DNA of 64,000 nucleotides from Litorilinea aerophila (GTDB taxonomy: Bacteria > Chloroflexota > Anaerolineae > Caldilineales > Caldilineaceae), in contig NZ_VIGC02000018.1 of NCBI RefSeq assembly GCF_006569185.2, forward strand, positions 58,661 through 122,660, read 5' to 3'. Below, piece after piece: positions 38,001 to 45,708 of the stretch. A program made the translations under genes and the position numbers. Position 1 is the first letter of the stretch. Each line of letters opens with the position of its first letter. The notes below the pieces were generated by a model, which was not told the origin of the DNA, did no database searches, and saw nothing but the letters and a program-made list of their open reading frames with translations.

Positions 38001-38206
38001 GTGGCCATGCTGCCGGAATCGTCCAGGAGCACCACCACGTCGATGGGTTGGGTCGGGCCCTGGGTGTCCGCCGGCGGACGGGCGATCTGGGCAGACGAGA
38101 CGGCAGCCGGGGCGGCATCGGCGCCTGTTGCGCCGGCCAGCCAGAGCAGCGCGGCGATCAGGGCCACACGCCAACCTGCTGGTACGTGGGTATTCAATCG
38201 ATTCAT
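35054..38206 (-). CDS. Exported vWA-domain protein with C-terminal membrane anchor
   Basis: This 1050-residue protein starts with a signal peptide (about 1-32, hydrophobic core VALIAALLWLAGATG). A von Willebrand A domain follows, with the MIDAS motif DDSGS at 62-66 and a later VLLLTDGEPSQPDG. Several Cys residues (TCW, PPC, CNPSAGC, DCTERLC) suggest disulfides outside the cytoplasm. Long beta-rich segments, probably Ig-like, fill about 300-900. A membrane helix near 940-960 is followed by basic residues and an acidic, Trp-containing cytoplasmic tail (AWDDAAWEQGEWGSVWD). I infer an outward-facing metal-dependent binding protein whose tail can meet the tubulin-like protein encoded 25 nt downstream. 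ATG 38206 is selected as the start of the signal peptide; the frame extends upstream without signal features. Confidence 0.85.
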   Translation of the reverse strand: MNRLNTHVPAGWRVALIAALLWLAGATGADAAPAAVSSAQIARPPADTQGPTQPIDVVVLLDDSGSMATCWPWPREEPPFFPPCRAPSFNPPSDPEELRYSAARLLLELADPDDRLAVVRFDSGVEGVGALASLQPVGDGTNRRQLSGTLQPPNDYYRRGYTRIDLGLERTIELLQQAQEPGRNQYVLLLTDGEPSQPDGVGSQRDRILAQLQTLRDGGIFVFPVVLCNPSAGCAGEFLREQFAAYGVREAATPQDLLQVFGAIFAEMKPDRSIIAPRDGSTIRLTTRDSHGVQRITFVTPRNGLGAVQRDEQPVLPQNVLNDPNIDVNQVSTENLAPGTWRAEIAGGGGFAVVQAASYVQLLNPPPSVADSPASVRYYPAGHPPLLMARSVGPGAQEPIIYNGQVPLESFGQGNTRALLLDEEPDLVRLQLGEDTQPLQLVRTFRLEARPDLPRAQVLTPEGGAVVEGGPGGARARLQVGFTGGNVRQLAATAYVFTQDQAGNSQLVHQVEMDCTERLCTDESFRPVDGHSYRIFYVIQGQLDGLRFSDWAESQLVLEPAVVVQGLPLTADGSLDLGQMPLDGWPVEVSSSTLEEIGGLSAVLRLTDAESGEPVPGVGLNFLVDVPETGSQPARLQVQGLETLRPGQYAGEITWQTTDPAGRPMDVRIRPAATLPVTYTVPRPLARVEAQTLDFGEVLFDTSPNFRLDQTVEVPVQFADKAFPLVVTLEESTCAQVAVAAGDLIQREGRTFLPLRLTSLQPVPPGSCTGTLRLAGPDGDYDVVPAQVTWRARVANVEWSVVSGELPLGDWQDAGSRVNATLLIRFTGKLPFILQVEDLTATSSEAGGASEGQPTTLSLAQIDVPQVVVDGPPQEDGLYQVPLTLVARQAIPHDPWRGTFYSGRLTLGIVGLPERQQVSFNFRSPSLPQRYLAPYLVPVYSMPWVLCTGPLTALLLLVAVARIRGRGIDEEELEQAAMAATLQMPLAPPAAADAYPEPVAEGASGAWDDAAWEQGEWGSVWDTGQPAGARTPQVPPANGAAAEDPWRSSW

Positions 38207-38545
38207 TCGCTTTATACAGCCAAAAGACCAACGCGACCTGACCGCAGGCCACCGCAAAAGTGGCCGCTGCTTCCCCAGGGCGGCTTGAACCTCGCCCTAC
38301 GCACAGCGCCAGGCCGGAACGACCCACAACAGAACGTACCTCTTGAAACGTCCACCGGGACCACCCGGTTCCCATGCCCATGCCCGGGGTCAGCAGGAGC
38401 AGGCAGTGTTAAATTCACCCACCCTGCCACAGCTCCGGCCCCTGCCGGGCCGATTTGCACTGCCGTGTAGTAGACAAAGGGACGACCTGACGGCCGTCCC
38501 TGGGGTGCGATGCGTGGATGGGATGGGGACTGGATGGCAGAAATC
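38207..38545. other. Intergenic region between vWA and DsbA-like genes
   Basis: This 339-bp stretch has no coding frame that I can support and no clear sigma-70 promoter. A TATAAA on the minus strand lies only about 4 nt before the vWA start and is too close to be its -10 box for a leadered message. Confidence 0.4.
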
Positions 38546-40123
38546 TCAGTTGGCCTGGGCGTTGGACAGGGCCTCATCCAGGATCTCGGTAAAGGATTCC
38601 ACGGGCAGGGCGCCGGGGATGACTGTGCCCTGGTTGCCGTACAGGACGATAAACGTGGGCGTGCCCCGAACGTAAGGTGCGCCGTCGTTCATATCGCTCT
38701 GGACCCGGGCATGCATCTCTTCATCCTCCAGACAGGCGGCGAAGGCATCGGGATCCAGCTCTAGCTGGGTGGCCAGATCGATGAAGACCGGGTTAGGCTC
38801 GTTGATGGACCATGCCTCTACGTTCTGGAAGATCAGGTCGTGCATTTCCCAGAACTTCCCCTGCTCGGCGGCACATTCAGAAGCCACGCCGGCAGCCGGG
38901 GCCTGGGGATGGATGCTGAGGGGGAAGTGTTTGAAGACCCACTGCACCTTGCCCGTCTCCACATACTGCTCGTCCAGGGTGGGCTGGGTCTGCTGGACAT
39001 GGCGACGGCAGTAGGGGCACTGGAAGTCGGAAAATTCGATGACCTTGACGGCGGCGTTGGGGTCGCCCCGGTACTGGTCGCCGGCCAGGTCGTAGCCAGG
39101 CCGCTCTGGATCCGGTTGGAGCCCTTCGGCCGTGGCCCAGTAGGGGATGCCCTGGTCGTCGCCCTGCTGTTGGGCCTGTTGCTCGGGGGGCGCAGGGGTT
39201 TCACCGGCCAACAGCGCCTCGATCACCCCGGCGAACTGGTCGAAAGGCTGTGCGCCCACCAGCTTATGGGTGACGCCGTCGGCCACCCGCAGGAACTCGA
39301 AGCTGGGCGTGCCCGAGAAGCCCTTCTGTCGAGCCTCCGCCACACCGGCCTGCACCTCTGGTGCATGGGTGCCAGCTTCCATACAGGCCTGGAAAGCCTC
39401 CACATCGCTGCCAATCTCTTCCGCCAGGCGGGTGAAGAAGGACTGGGGATCGGGTAGCTGGCTCCACTCCTCCACCGTACGGAAGAGCTGGGCGTGCATC
39501 TCCCAGTAGAGGGCGGCCGAACCCTGATCCGCGATGCAGAGGGAGGCCTCATGGGCGGCCGGCGCGTTGGGGTGTAGCTCGGCCAGGGGGAAGTCCCGGA
39601 AGATCACCCGCAGCTGCCCGGTGCGCACGTAGGACTCGTCGATGGCGGGCTCTGTCTGGACGAAATAGCGGTTACAGAAAGGGCACTGATAATCGCTGTA
39701 CTCCATCATCACCAGGGGGGCATCCAGGGCACCGCGATAGGGGTAGCCCTCTTCGGTGAATCCTACCGGAATGCCCTTGTAGGTCTCGGTAGATGGGGCA
39801 GCGCTGGCGGCGACCTCCGCCGCCGGGGCATTGCTGGCCTGGGTATTTTCCCCATTTTCCGTGCCCGCCGCTTCCGCGTTCTCCTCGCCTGTCGCCTGGC
39901 TGTCGGCCTGCCCGGCGGATTGGGGAGCTTCGGTCTGAGCCGGGGCTGCCGTGGCCGTCTCTGGTGCGGGGGCTGCGCCTTCGGATTGGGCCGGCGTGGA
40001 CGCCTCCGGCGCGGCAGCACGGTTGTTCAACACCCAGAAGGCCACCAACACGATGGTCACCAGGCCAAGGACAGTCACGCCGAGCCAGATGCGTGTGCTC
40101 TGGCGCGCGCTGGAATCATTCAT
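38546..40123 (-). CDS. Tandem DsbA/thioredoxin-fold protein with membrane anchor
   Basis: This 525-residue protein has an N-terminal membrane anchor (about 12-32) and a long low-complexity linker rich in Ala, Glu, Pro, Thr (about 36-112). Two complete DsbA-like domains follow. Domain 1 has [14 protein letters not shown] (C147, C150) and the cis-proline loop [10 protein letters not shown]. Domain 2 has [14 protein letters not shown] (C369, C372) and [10 protein letters not shown]. Single DsbA domains with this YSDFQCPFC motif oxidise or isomerise exported proteins; two in one chain are unusual. It may serve the Cys-containing vWA protein encoded downstream on the same strand. ATG 40123 is preceded by GGAG. 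Confidence 0.9.
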   Translation of the reverse strand: MNDSSARQSTRIWLGVTVLGLVTIVLVAFWVLNNRAAAPEASTPAQSEGAAPAPETATAAPAQTEAPQSAGQADSQATGEENAEAAGTENGENTQASNAPAAEVAASAAPSTETYKGIPVGFTEEGYPYRGALDAPLVMMEYSDYQCPFCNRYFVQTEPAIDESYVRTGQLRVIFRDFPLAELHPNAPAAHEASLCIADQGSAALYWEMHAQLFRTVEEWSQLPDPQSFFTRLAEEIGSDVEAFQACMEAGTHAPEVQAGVAEARQKGFSGTPSFEFLRVADGVTHKLVGAQPFDQFAGVIEALLAGETPAPPEQQAQQQGDDQGIPYWATAEGLQPDPERPGYDLAGDQYRGDPNAAVKVIEFSDFQCPYCRRHVQQTQPTLDEQYVETGKVQWVFKHFPLSIHPQAPAAGVASECAAEQGKFWEMHDLIFQNVEAWSINEPNPVFIDLATQLELDPDAFAACLEDEEMHARVQSDMNDGAPYVRGTPTFIVLYGNQGTVIPGALPVESFTEILDEALSNAQAN

Positions 40124-40263
40124 GCAGACTACTCCGGTTTCTCATGATCTCAAAGAGACAGGGCCCATCCACCCACGTCCGGGCCATCCGGTGGACTGTA
40201 GAACAGGGCTTCAGACCTTCCCGTCTGCCCCCACTACCGACTACCTACTCCAACTACCAAAAA

Positions 40264-40566
40264 CTACAGCTGGAAATTCCGTCCGTTGTCCGGGACGACC
40301 TTCTGGCTATAGTTGGTGACGTAGGTCAGCAGCTTGTCGTGCAACTTCTTCCATCCCGGACTCTGAAGGATGTCCTGCAACCGTTCCGGGCTCTCGACGG
40401 CGCCGATGGTGAGCATTTGCGGACCTTCGCCGTACATGGTATACAGGACTTCGTTGGGCTCGATGCCCAACTGCATGAGACGGGGGGCGAACTCGCGCAC
40501 GACGAATTCAGAGAAATCTTGCTCGCGCCCCATTTTGATATCCCATTGCATCAAAAGTCTGATCAT
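40264..40566 (-). CDS. Small conserved-looking protein, probable dimeric alpha/beta-barrel (ferredoxin-like) fold
   Basis: This 100-residue protein is of unknown function. Its pattern, a strand (MIRLLMQWDIK), helix (DFSEFVVREFAPRLMQLG), strand (EVLYTMYGEGPQMLTIGAVE), helix (PERLQDILQSPGWKKLHDKLLTYV), resembles dimeric alpha/beta-barrel proteins such as NIPSNAP or EthD-like folds. No catalytic residues are recognisable. ATG 40566 is the natural start; the frame open further to 40728 runs into the family A repeat. The reading is convincing because charged/hydrophobic spacing fits the fold and third codon positions are GC-rich. Confidence 0.6.
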   Translation of the reverse strand: MIRLLMQWDIKMGREQDFSEFVVREFAPRLMQLGIEPNEVLYTMYGEGPQMLTIGAVESPERLQDILQSPGWKKLHDKLLTYVTNYSQKVVPDNGRNFQL

Positions 40567-40872
40567 AGGTCCGGAACGCAACCCTTTCTTGCCTGTGTAC
40601 AACACCCGATAATGCCACGATACCAGAAGGAATCGAGAATTGCAACTTCCTGTTGGCCCACCGGTGTAGTAAATCCCGGCAGACATTCGCCGATAGATTC
40701 CACCAGAGGTAGCGCGCCCAGAGGGCACCTGGAATGTCTGCCGCGGTATTTACGCCAGACTGTAGTCGTCTGCCGTACTTTGGGCATGTACTCTCCAGAT
40801 AGCTCAAGGGCCCCAGCGCCGCCGAGATACCGGGGTCGCAGACGATTTCCAGAGAGAATTCTGGCAAGATCT
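40567..40872. other. Intergenic region holding repeat families A and B
   Basis: This 306-bp divergent region is mostly repeat sequence (listed separately). No coding frame is convincing. No clear promoter is seen for either flanking gene. Confidence 0.5.
40668..40763 (-). repeat. Dispersed palindromic repeat family A, copy 2
   Basis: On the minus strand it reads ACAGTCTGGCGTAAATACCG at one end and ends with GAATGTCTGCCGGGATTTAC. It thus has inverted ends GTAAAT...GGCAGACATTC as in copy 1, with the same central CTACCTCTGGTGGAA. It carries about 10 nt more interior sequence than copy 1. Confidence 0.7.
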
Positions 40873-40922
40873 GTGTTCAGCGGTGAAATCTGTGGAGTCT
40901 CCGGCAGGCTCATCGGTGGATA
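40859..40922 (+). repeat. Dispersed repeat family B, copy 2
   Basis: It shares TTCTGGCA, ATCTGTG, GTGAAATCTGTGG and CTCATC with 17498-17561 in the same order. The best available start codon of the next gene (GTG 40873) lies inside it. Confidence 0.55.
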
Positions 40923-43119
40923 CCCGCCGGGATCTGCCAGGAAGCGGTGGCATCGGCTGCTCCTGGCGGGGTGTCTGGCTTTCCTCCTGGGAACGTGGCT
41001 ACCGCCACTTTTGGCCGCCTGGTTTCCGGCCTGGCCCCTGGCCCCGAGGCAGGCCCTGGCAGCGCCGACCCGACAGGGCACGCCTGGGGTGCAGGCGACC
41101 AGCCCCACCCTCTACCTGGTTCCCCAGGACGCTACCGTTGTGGTGCTGCACACCCATGTGGCGACTTTCCAGCTTCAGCCCCTGGCGGACGGCCGCACAT
41201 CCCTGGGCGTGGAGCTCCTGTTTCGCCTGAAGAATCCCTCCCAGGAGACGGTAAACCTGGTCGCCCGCCTGGATGGAAGGAGCGGCCCCCTGGCGCCCGA
41301 GCAGGCGGCGGCTTTCCCCGATCTCTCGGCGTCGGTGGATGGCCAGGCGCTAAGCTTCCAGCCGCTGGTGGTCCAGGGTAACCAGGCCCTGGGCCTGAGC
41401 CTCTCGCTGGCGGCGGAAGCCCAGCGCACCGTCCGCCTGCGCTACACCGTGACCGGGCTGGCCGGGCCGCTGGCCGGGTTGCGCTATGATCCTGCGCCTT
41501 TGCGGGGCTGGTCGGGTACGCCCAGCGTGCGGGTCACCGTCCAGATCCCGCCGGCGATCCCGCCGGAGAGCTGGCTTGGCATCGCGCCGGACGGCTGGCG
41601 CTACGGGCTGGAAGCGCCAGCAGAGATGACGGCCATCCAGTGGCTGTTCGACAACGGCCTCCCTCGCCAGCCCTTTCACTTCCAGTTCGTGGCCCCGTCC
41701 ACCTGGGGCCAGCTTCAGGCCGCCCGGCAGGCCGCTGTCAGCGGCGCCCCGCCCGACGCATTCCGGCAGCTTGGCGACCTCTATCGGCAACTTTACGCGG
41801 CGGCGGATGTGGCCACCCAGGGGAGCCTCCGGGCCCGCTTCTATGCCCTGGCCCTGGCAGCCTACACCGACGGCCTGACCGAACACGAGCGCCAGGGGCT
41901 GCCGCCGGCGGCAGCTACGGAATTGCACCTGCGCCTGGCTGACCTCTACCGCAACCGGGCGGCGGATGTGGGCGGAAATGCGGCCCTGCCCTATGCCAGG
42001 CTCCTGGTGGAGCAGGCCGCCGCTGCCCTGGAAGGCCTGCCGGCAGACGACCGGCGACGGGCCGAGGTGATGCGCTGGCAGACGGAAGGGCTTTATCTGC
42101 TTCTGAGCGACGCGCGTCAACGCCGGGAGTGGCCCCAGGCCCTTCAGCTCATCGAAGAAATCGCCCGCCTGTCCCCCACGGCTGCGGAGCAGGAAACCCT
42201 GGCCGAGATGCGACGCACCGTCCGGGTGCAACAGGCGTTGGATCTCCTGGAGCAGGGCCAGCGGGATGCCGCCATGGCCCTGGCCGCGGAGGAGCTGAGC
42301 GACCTGCAACTGCAGCCGCCCCCCCAATTTCAGCCCCTGTTCGCCCGCTGGCAGGTCACCGTCACCACCGGCCTGGCCGGGACGACCTTGAAGCTGACCG
42401 GGGAGCCGTCCCCTGGCCGGGAGGCTGATGCTCGCGCGGCCCTGGAGGGTCTGCTCCAGCAGTGGTCGACGGCATTGACACAGGACGGTCGAGCCGGTTA
42501 TGATATCAACCTGGCTGCCACACCGCCCCAGGCCACCACACCCACATCGCTGACCCTGACCATCACCTATCCTGACACCGCATCTGGGGTTCCCCTGGCC
42601 CGGGCATTGCCCGCCACGGCGGACTGGGCCCTGCTGCGGGAGCTGCTCCTCCAGATCCGGCCGGAGACAACCCGCCGCTCCCATCTGCTGTGGCAACAGG
42701 TGAGCCTACGCCAGCCCCTGGACCTGCGCCGGGCCGGCGATCAGTGGGCCATGATGGCCACAGACCTGGAACGGCAGGCAGCCCAATTTGAAGCCCAGGC
42801 AGCTCCGGACGTCTGGGAGGATGTAGCCCGTCTGGAAACAGCCTTGCAGGCCCATGTCCAGGCAGCCAACTATCGAGTCGCGGCCCAGGCGTGGCGGGAC
42901 CTGCTGCAGGAGAGCTGGGTGCTGGTGGAATTGCAGGCCGGCTCCAGCTTGTTGGGGACATCCGGCCAGGGCCGATCCTGGCTTGTGACGGCCACCACCC
43001 CCTCCCAGATGCTCACCTTCGATGGGCAGATGGTGAACCCGGGGCGAGCCGCCCTCAGTGCAACAGCCGGTTTCTTTGGCTTGTTCTTGCTGGCGGGTAT
43101 GCTCTGGCGGCTGCTGTAA
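40873..43119 (+). CDS. Exported membrane-anchored protein of unknown function
   Basis: This protein of about 748 residues is not one I recognise. It has a signal-like stretch at about 28-55 (RKRWHRLLLAGCLAFLLGTW), a beta-rich domain of about 200 residues (ATVVVLHTHVATFQLQPLAD, TVRLRYTVTGL), and a helical middle resembling helical repeats (about 260-440). A second mixed domain follows, then a C-terminal membrane helix (GFFGLFLLAGMLW). This layout suggests a protein exposed outside the membrane and anchored at its end. The start is uncertain: no ATG precedes the signal, GTG 40873 is the best candidate and lies in a dispersed repeat. The frame is open further upstream, but that part is repeat and intergenic sequence. 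The transglutaminase gene follows by 102 nt, so a shared envelope role is likely. Confidence 0.7.
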   Translation: MFSGEICGVSGRLIGGYPPGSARKRWHRLLLAGCLAFLLGTWLPPLLAAWFPAWPLAPRQALAAPTRQGTPGVQATSPTLYLVPQDATVVVLHTHVATFQLQPLADGRTSLGVELLFRLKNPSQETVNLVARLDGRSGPLAPEQAAAFPDLSASVDGQALSFQPLVVQGNQALGLSLSLAAEAQRTVRLRYTVTGLAGPLAGLRYDPAPLRGWSGTPSVRVTVQIPPAIPPESWLGIAPDGWRYGLEAPAEMTAIQWLFDNGLPRQPFHFQFVAPSTWGQLQAARQAAVSGAPPDAFRQLGDLYRQLYAAADVATQGSLRARFYALALAAYTDGLTEHERQGLPPAAATELHLRLADLYRNRAADVGGNAALPYARLLVEQAAAALEGLPADDRRRAEVMRWQTEGLYLLLSDARQRREWPQALQLIEEIARLSPTAAEQETLAEMRRTVRVQQALDLLEQGQRDAAMALAAEELSDLQLQPPPQFQPLFARWQVTVTTGLAGTTLKLTGEPSPGREADARAALEGLLQQWSTALTQDGRAGYDINLAATPPQATTPTSLTLTITYPDTASGVPLARALPATADWALLRELLLQIRPETTRRSHLLWQQVSLRQPLDLRRAGDQWAMMATDLERQAAQFEAQAAPDVWEDVARLETALQAHVQAANYRVAAQAWRDLLQESWVLVELQAGSSLLGTSGQGRSWLVTATTPSQMLTFDGQMVNPGRAALSATAGFFGLFLLAGMLWRLL

Positions 43120-43221
43120 GGTATAGCGGGAGGGCTGTACCAGACGTCGCCAACCCTTGGGGCAAGATGTAAGTCAGCCCACAGGGCCTGTGGCACTTTG
43201 GCGCGACAATCGAGGTTAACC

Positions 43222-45657
43222 ATGGCAACCCGAACCTTTGATTCCACCCGAACCGATCGCCCTGGCCGGCGGTACAGTGAAAACGTCTACTTCCAGGACG
43301 GCCGGCTTTTCACTGGTATACTCGTTTCGCTGCTCTATCTGATCCTGGCCATTTCCCTGGATGCAGCCGGCTATGTCTCGGACATGACCCTGCTGGTGCC
43401 CGTCACCCTGGGCGCCCTGCTGCTGGGCTTTTTGATGGCCTACAGCCGTTTCGACGGCTTCTTTGCCCTGTCCCACAGCATGTTCACCGGCCTGGCCTGG
43501 ATCCTGTATTTGATGACCGGCCTGGTGAGCGAAGCCGAGCTGGCGCCCTTTCAAAACAACGGCATCCCCGAGCTCCAGGCCCGAGCCTATTTCATCCTGC
43601 TACGCTGGCTGAACTGGGTGGACGCAGCCCTCAACAATGCCGCCAGCGCGGATAACTACGTTTTCATCTTCGAGATGAGCTTTCTGGTCTGGTGGCTGAC
43701 CTACCTGGGCGTCTGGGCCATCTTCCGCTATGGCTACACCTGGCGGGCGGTCATCCCCGCGGGCCTGGTGCTGCTCATCAACACCTACTATGCGCCCCGC
43801 TCCATCCTGGGCTTTCTCATCTTCTTCTGCCTGGTGGCCATGATCCTGTTCGTGCGCACCCACCTGGCGGAACAGCAGATCCGGTGGCGAGAACAGCGAG
43901 TCCACTTTAGCCAGGATATCACGTTGGATTTCCTGCGCAACGGCTTCCTCTTCAGCGTGCTGATCATCACCCTGGCCTGGCTCTCACCGGGCCTTGGCCA
44001 CAGCTTCCAGGTGCGCAACGTGATGGCCCCCCTGAATGAGCGCTGGCAGGAGACCACAGAACGCTGGAACCGGCTCTACCAGGGGCTCAACCGACAGACC
44101 CGGCCCACCACCGCGGCCTTTGGGCGTACCCTGTCCCTGGGCGGTGAGCGCAACGTGGGCAATAGCATCGTCTTCCAGGTCAACACCGCGCAGGGGCGAT
44201 ACTGGCGAGCCGTGGTGTACGACACCTACACCGGCCGCCAGTGGCTGAACACCAGCGACGAAGAGCTAAACTTCGATGCCCAGGAGGCGGTTCCGGTGGC
44301 CGGTTGGGCCCTGCGGCGCCCCATGACCCAGACCATCACCCTTCGGTCACCCACGGGCAATATCCTTTTCGGCGCGCCGGACATTGTGCGGGCCAGCGTC
44401 CCCTTCGAGGCGCTGGTACAGCCCCTGCCTGCGCCCTCCCTCTTCGGGCCTGCGGGCACCGACGGCGAGCCCGCAGCTACCGCCGTGGAGATCGCCCTGG
44501 CCCGCGCCCGGACGCCCCTGGAAGCGGGGGACAGTTACACCGTGGTGAGCTACTACACCGAGGTCACCCAGCGTGCCCTGCGCAGTGTGGAAGCGGACTT
44601 CCCCCCCGAGATCCTGGAAAAATATCTCCAGCTGCCGGAGAACTTCTCGCCCCGGGTGGCCGAGACAGCCCGCACCGTGGTGGCAGGCCAGGAGACCCTG
44701 TACGACAAAGCCAAGGCCATCGAGACCTTCCTGCGGGGCTACACCTACAACGACGCCATCAGCGCGCCGCCGCCGGATGTGGATCCGGTGGAATATTTCC
44801 TCTACGACATCAAGGAAGGCTATTGCGATTACTACGCCACGGCTATGGCCGTCATGCTGCGCAGCCTGGGCATCCCGGCCCGGGTGGTCAGTGGCTACGC
44901 CGAAGGCACCTACGACGAAGAGACGGGGCTCTTCTACATCACCGAGCGGGACGCCCACACCTGGGTTGAGGTTTACTTCCCGGGCCTGGGCTGGATCGAG
45001 TTTGAGCCCACCGCCGGAGAAAGCACCCTGAACCGTCCCGTGGGCAACGACCCCATCCCGGCGGACATGGCCAGCGCCCCCCTGGATACCAACCTGGACC
45101 CCTACATGGAGGAGGATCCCTTTGCGCCTGGCCTGGACATGGGGGCGGAGAGCCTGCTCAACGAGGAATTTGCCATGGAGGGCGGCACGGAAGTGCTGGC
45201 GGGGCAGAGCCGATGGCTGGGCGCGCTGGTGCTTTTGGGCGTCCTGAGCGCAGGCGCCTGGCTGGTCTGGCGGACCCGGCTGTCCGGTCCCAACCGCTTT
45301 GACCCGGACCTGCCTCCCATTTTCTTCGGGCGGCTCCAGCAATGGGCGGCGCGGCTGGGCCTGTCTCTCCCTCCCACCCAGACGCCCTACGAACAGGCCC
45401 ACCAGCTGGAACGGGCCCTACCGGTGGCCCGGGAGCCTATCCACACCATCATCCATTCCTACGTGCACTACCGCTTCAGCCGCAACAGCCACAGCCCGGG
45501 AACGTCCGGCAGCCTCCGGTCTTCCGTGGATGAAGATGGCCAGCTGATGGCCGCGTGGAACTCGCTGCAGCCCATCTTCTGGAAGGCGTGGCTGCGAAAA
45601 ATGATGCGCACCATCCTGCGCCGAAAGGTGGATCCCTTCTCCCTGCTGGAACGTTGA
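43222..45657 (+). CDS. Transglutaminase-like membrane protein (TgpA/DUF3488-DUF4129 type)
   Basis: This 811-residue protein has about seven N-terminal membrane helices (about 33-260), an external domain, a transglutaminase core and a final helix near 670 followed by a cytoplasmic tail. The catalytic cysteine is C535 in KEGYCDYYATAMAVMLRSLG, the histidine H579 in ERDAHTWVEVYFPG. The third position, usually Asp, is in GWIEFEPTAG, where a glutamate stands; this is frequent in the family. The C-terminal part resembles DUF4129. Bacterial relatives act as envelope peptidases or crosslinkers and commonly accompany MoxR/DUF58 genes, which are absent here. ATG 43222 is favoured over TTG 43198. Confidence 0.9.
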   Translation: MATRTFDSTRTDRPGRRYSENVYFQDGRLFTGILVSLLYLILAISLDAAGYVSDMTLLVPVTLGALLLGFLMAYSRFDGFFALSHSMFTGLAWILYLMTGLVSEAELAPFQNNGIPELQARAYFILLRWLNWVDAALNNAASADNYVFIFEMSFLVWWLTYLGVWAIFRYGYTWRAVIPAGLVLLINTYYAPRSILGFLIFFCLVAMILFVRTHLAEQQIRWREQRVHFSQDITLDFLRNGFLFSVLIITLAWLSPGLGHSFQVRNVMAPLNERWQETTERWNRLYQGLNRQTRPTTAAFGRTLSLGGERNVGNSIVFQVNTAQGRYWRAVVYDTYTGRQWLNTSDEELNFDAQEAVPVAGWALRRPMTQTITLRSPTGNILFGAPDIVRASVPFEALVQPLPAPSLFGPAGTDGEPAATAVEIALARARTPLEAGDSYTVVSYYTEVTQRALRSVEADFPPEILEKYLQLPENFSPRVAETARTVVAGQETLYDKAKAIETFLRGYTYNDAISAPPPDVDPVEYFLYDIKEGYCDYYATAMAVMLRSLGIPARVVSGYAEGTYDEETGLFYITERDAHTWVEVYFPGLGWIEFEPTAGESTLNRPVGNDPIPADMASAPLDTNLDPYMEEDPFAPGLDMGAESLLNEEFAMEGGTEVLAGQSRWLGALVLLGVLSAGAWLVWRTRLSGPNRFDPDLPPIFFGRLQQWAARLGLSLPPTQTPYEQAHQLERALPVAREPIHTIIHSYVHYRFSRNSHSPGTSGSLRSSVDEDGQLMAAWNSLQPIFWKAWLRKMMRTILRRKVDPFSLLER

Positions 45658-45673
45658 TGGAGGATGGCCGGTT

Positions 45674-45702
45674 TTGCGGCCCCATGCGGCCTGTGCTACC
45701 AT
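45674..45702 (+). promoter_or_regulatory. Possible promoter giving a leaderless mRNA
   Basis: TTGCGG (45674-45679) and TACCAT (45697-45702) are 17 nt apart. The expected start, about 7 nt past the -10 box, falls on ATG 45709. This gene also lacks a visible ribosome site, consistent with a leaderless transcript. Confidence 0.4.
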
Positions 45703-45708
45703 GCGGCC

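Noticed and set aside
36887..38470. 527-codon plus-strand frame opposite the vWA gene
   Set aside because: Antisense to the vWA MIDAS region; no family resemblance.
39793..40872. Upstream extension of the 40873 gene
   Set aside because: The frame is open far upstream but crosses the DsbA-like and small protein genes on the other strand and the repeats, so it is not coding.
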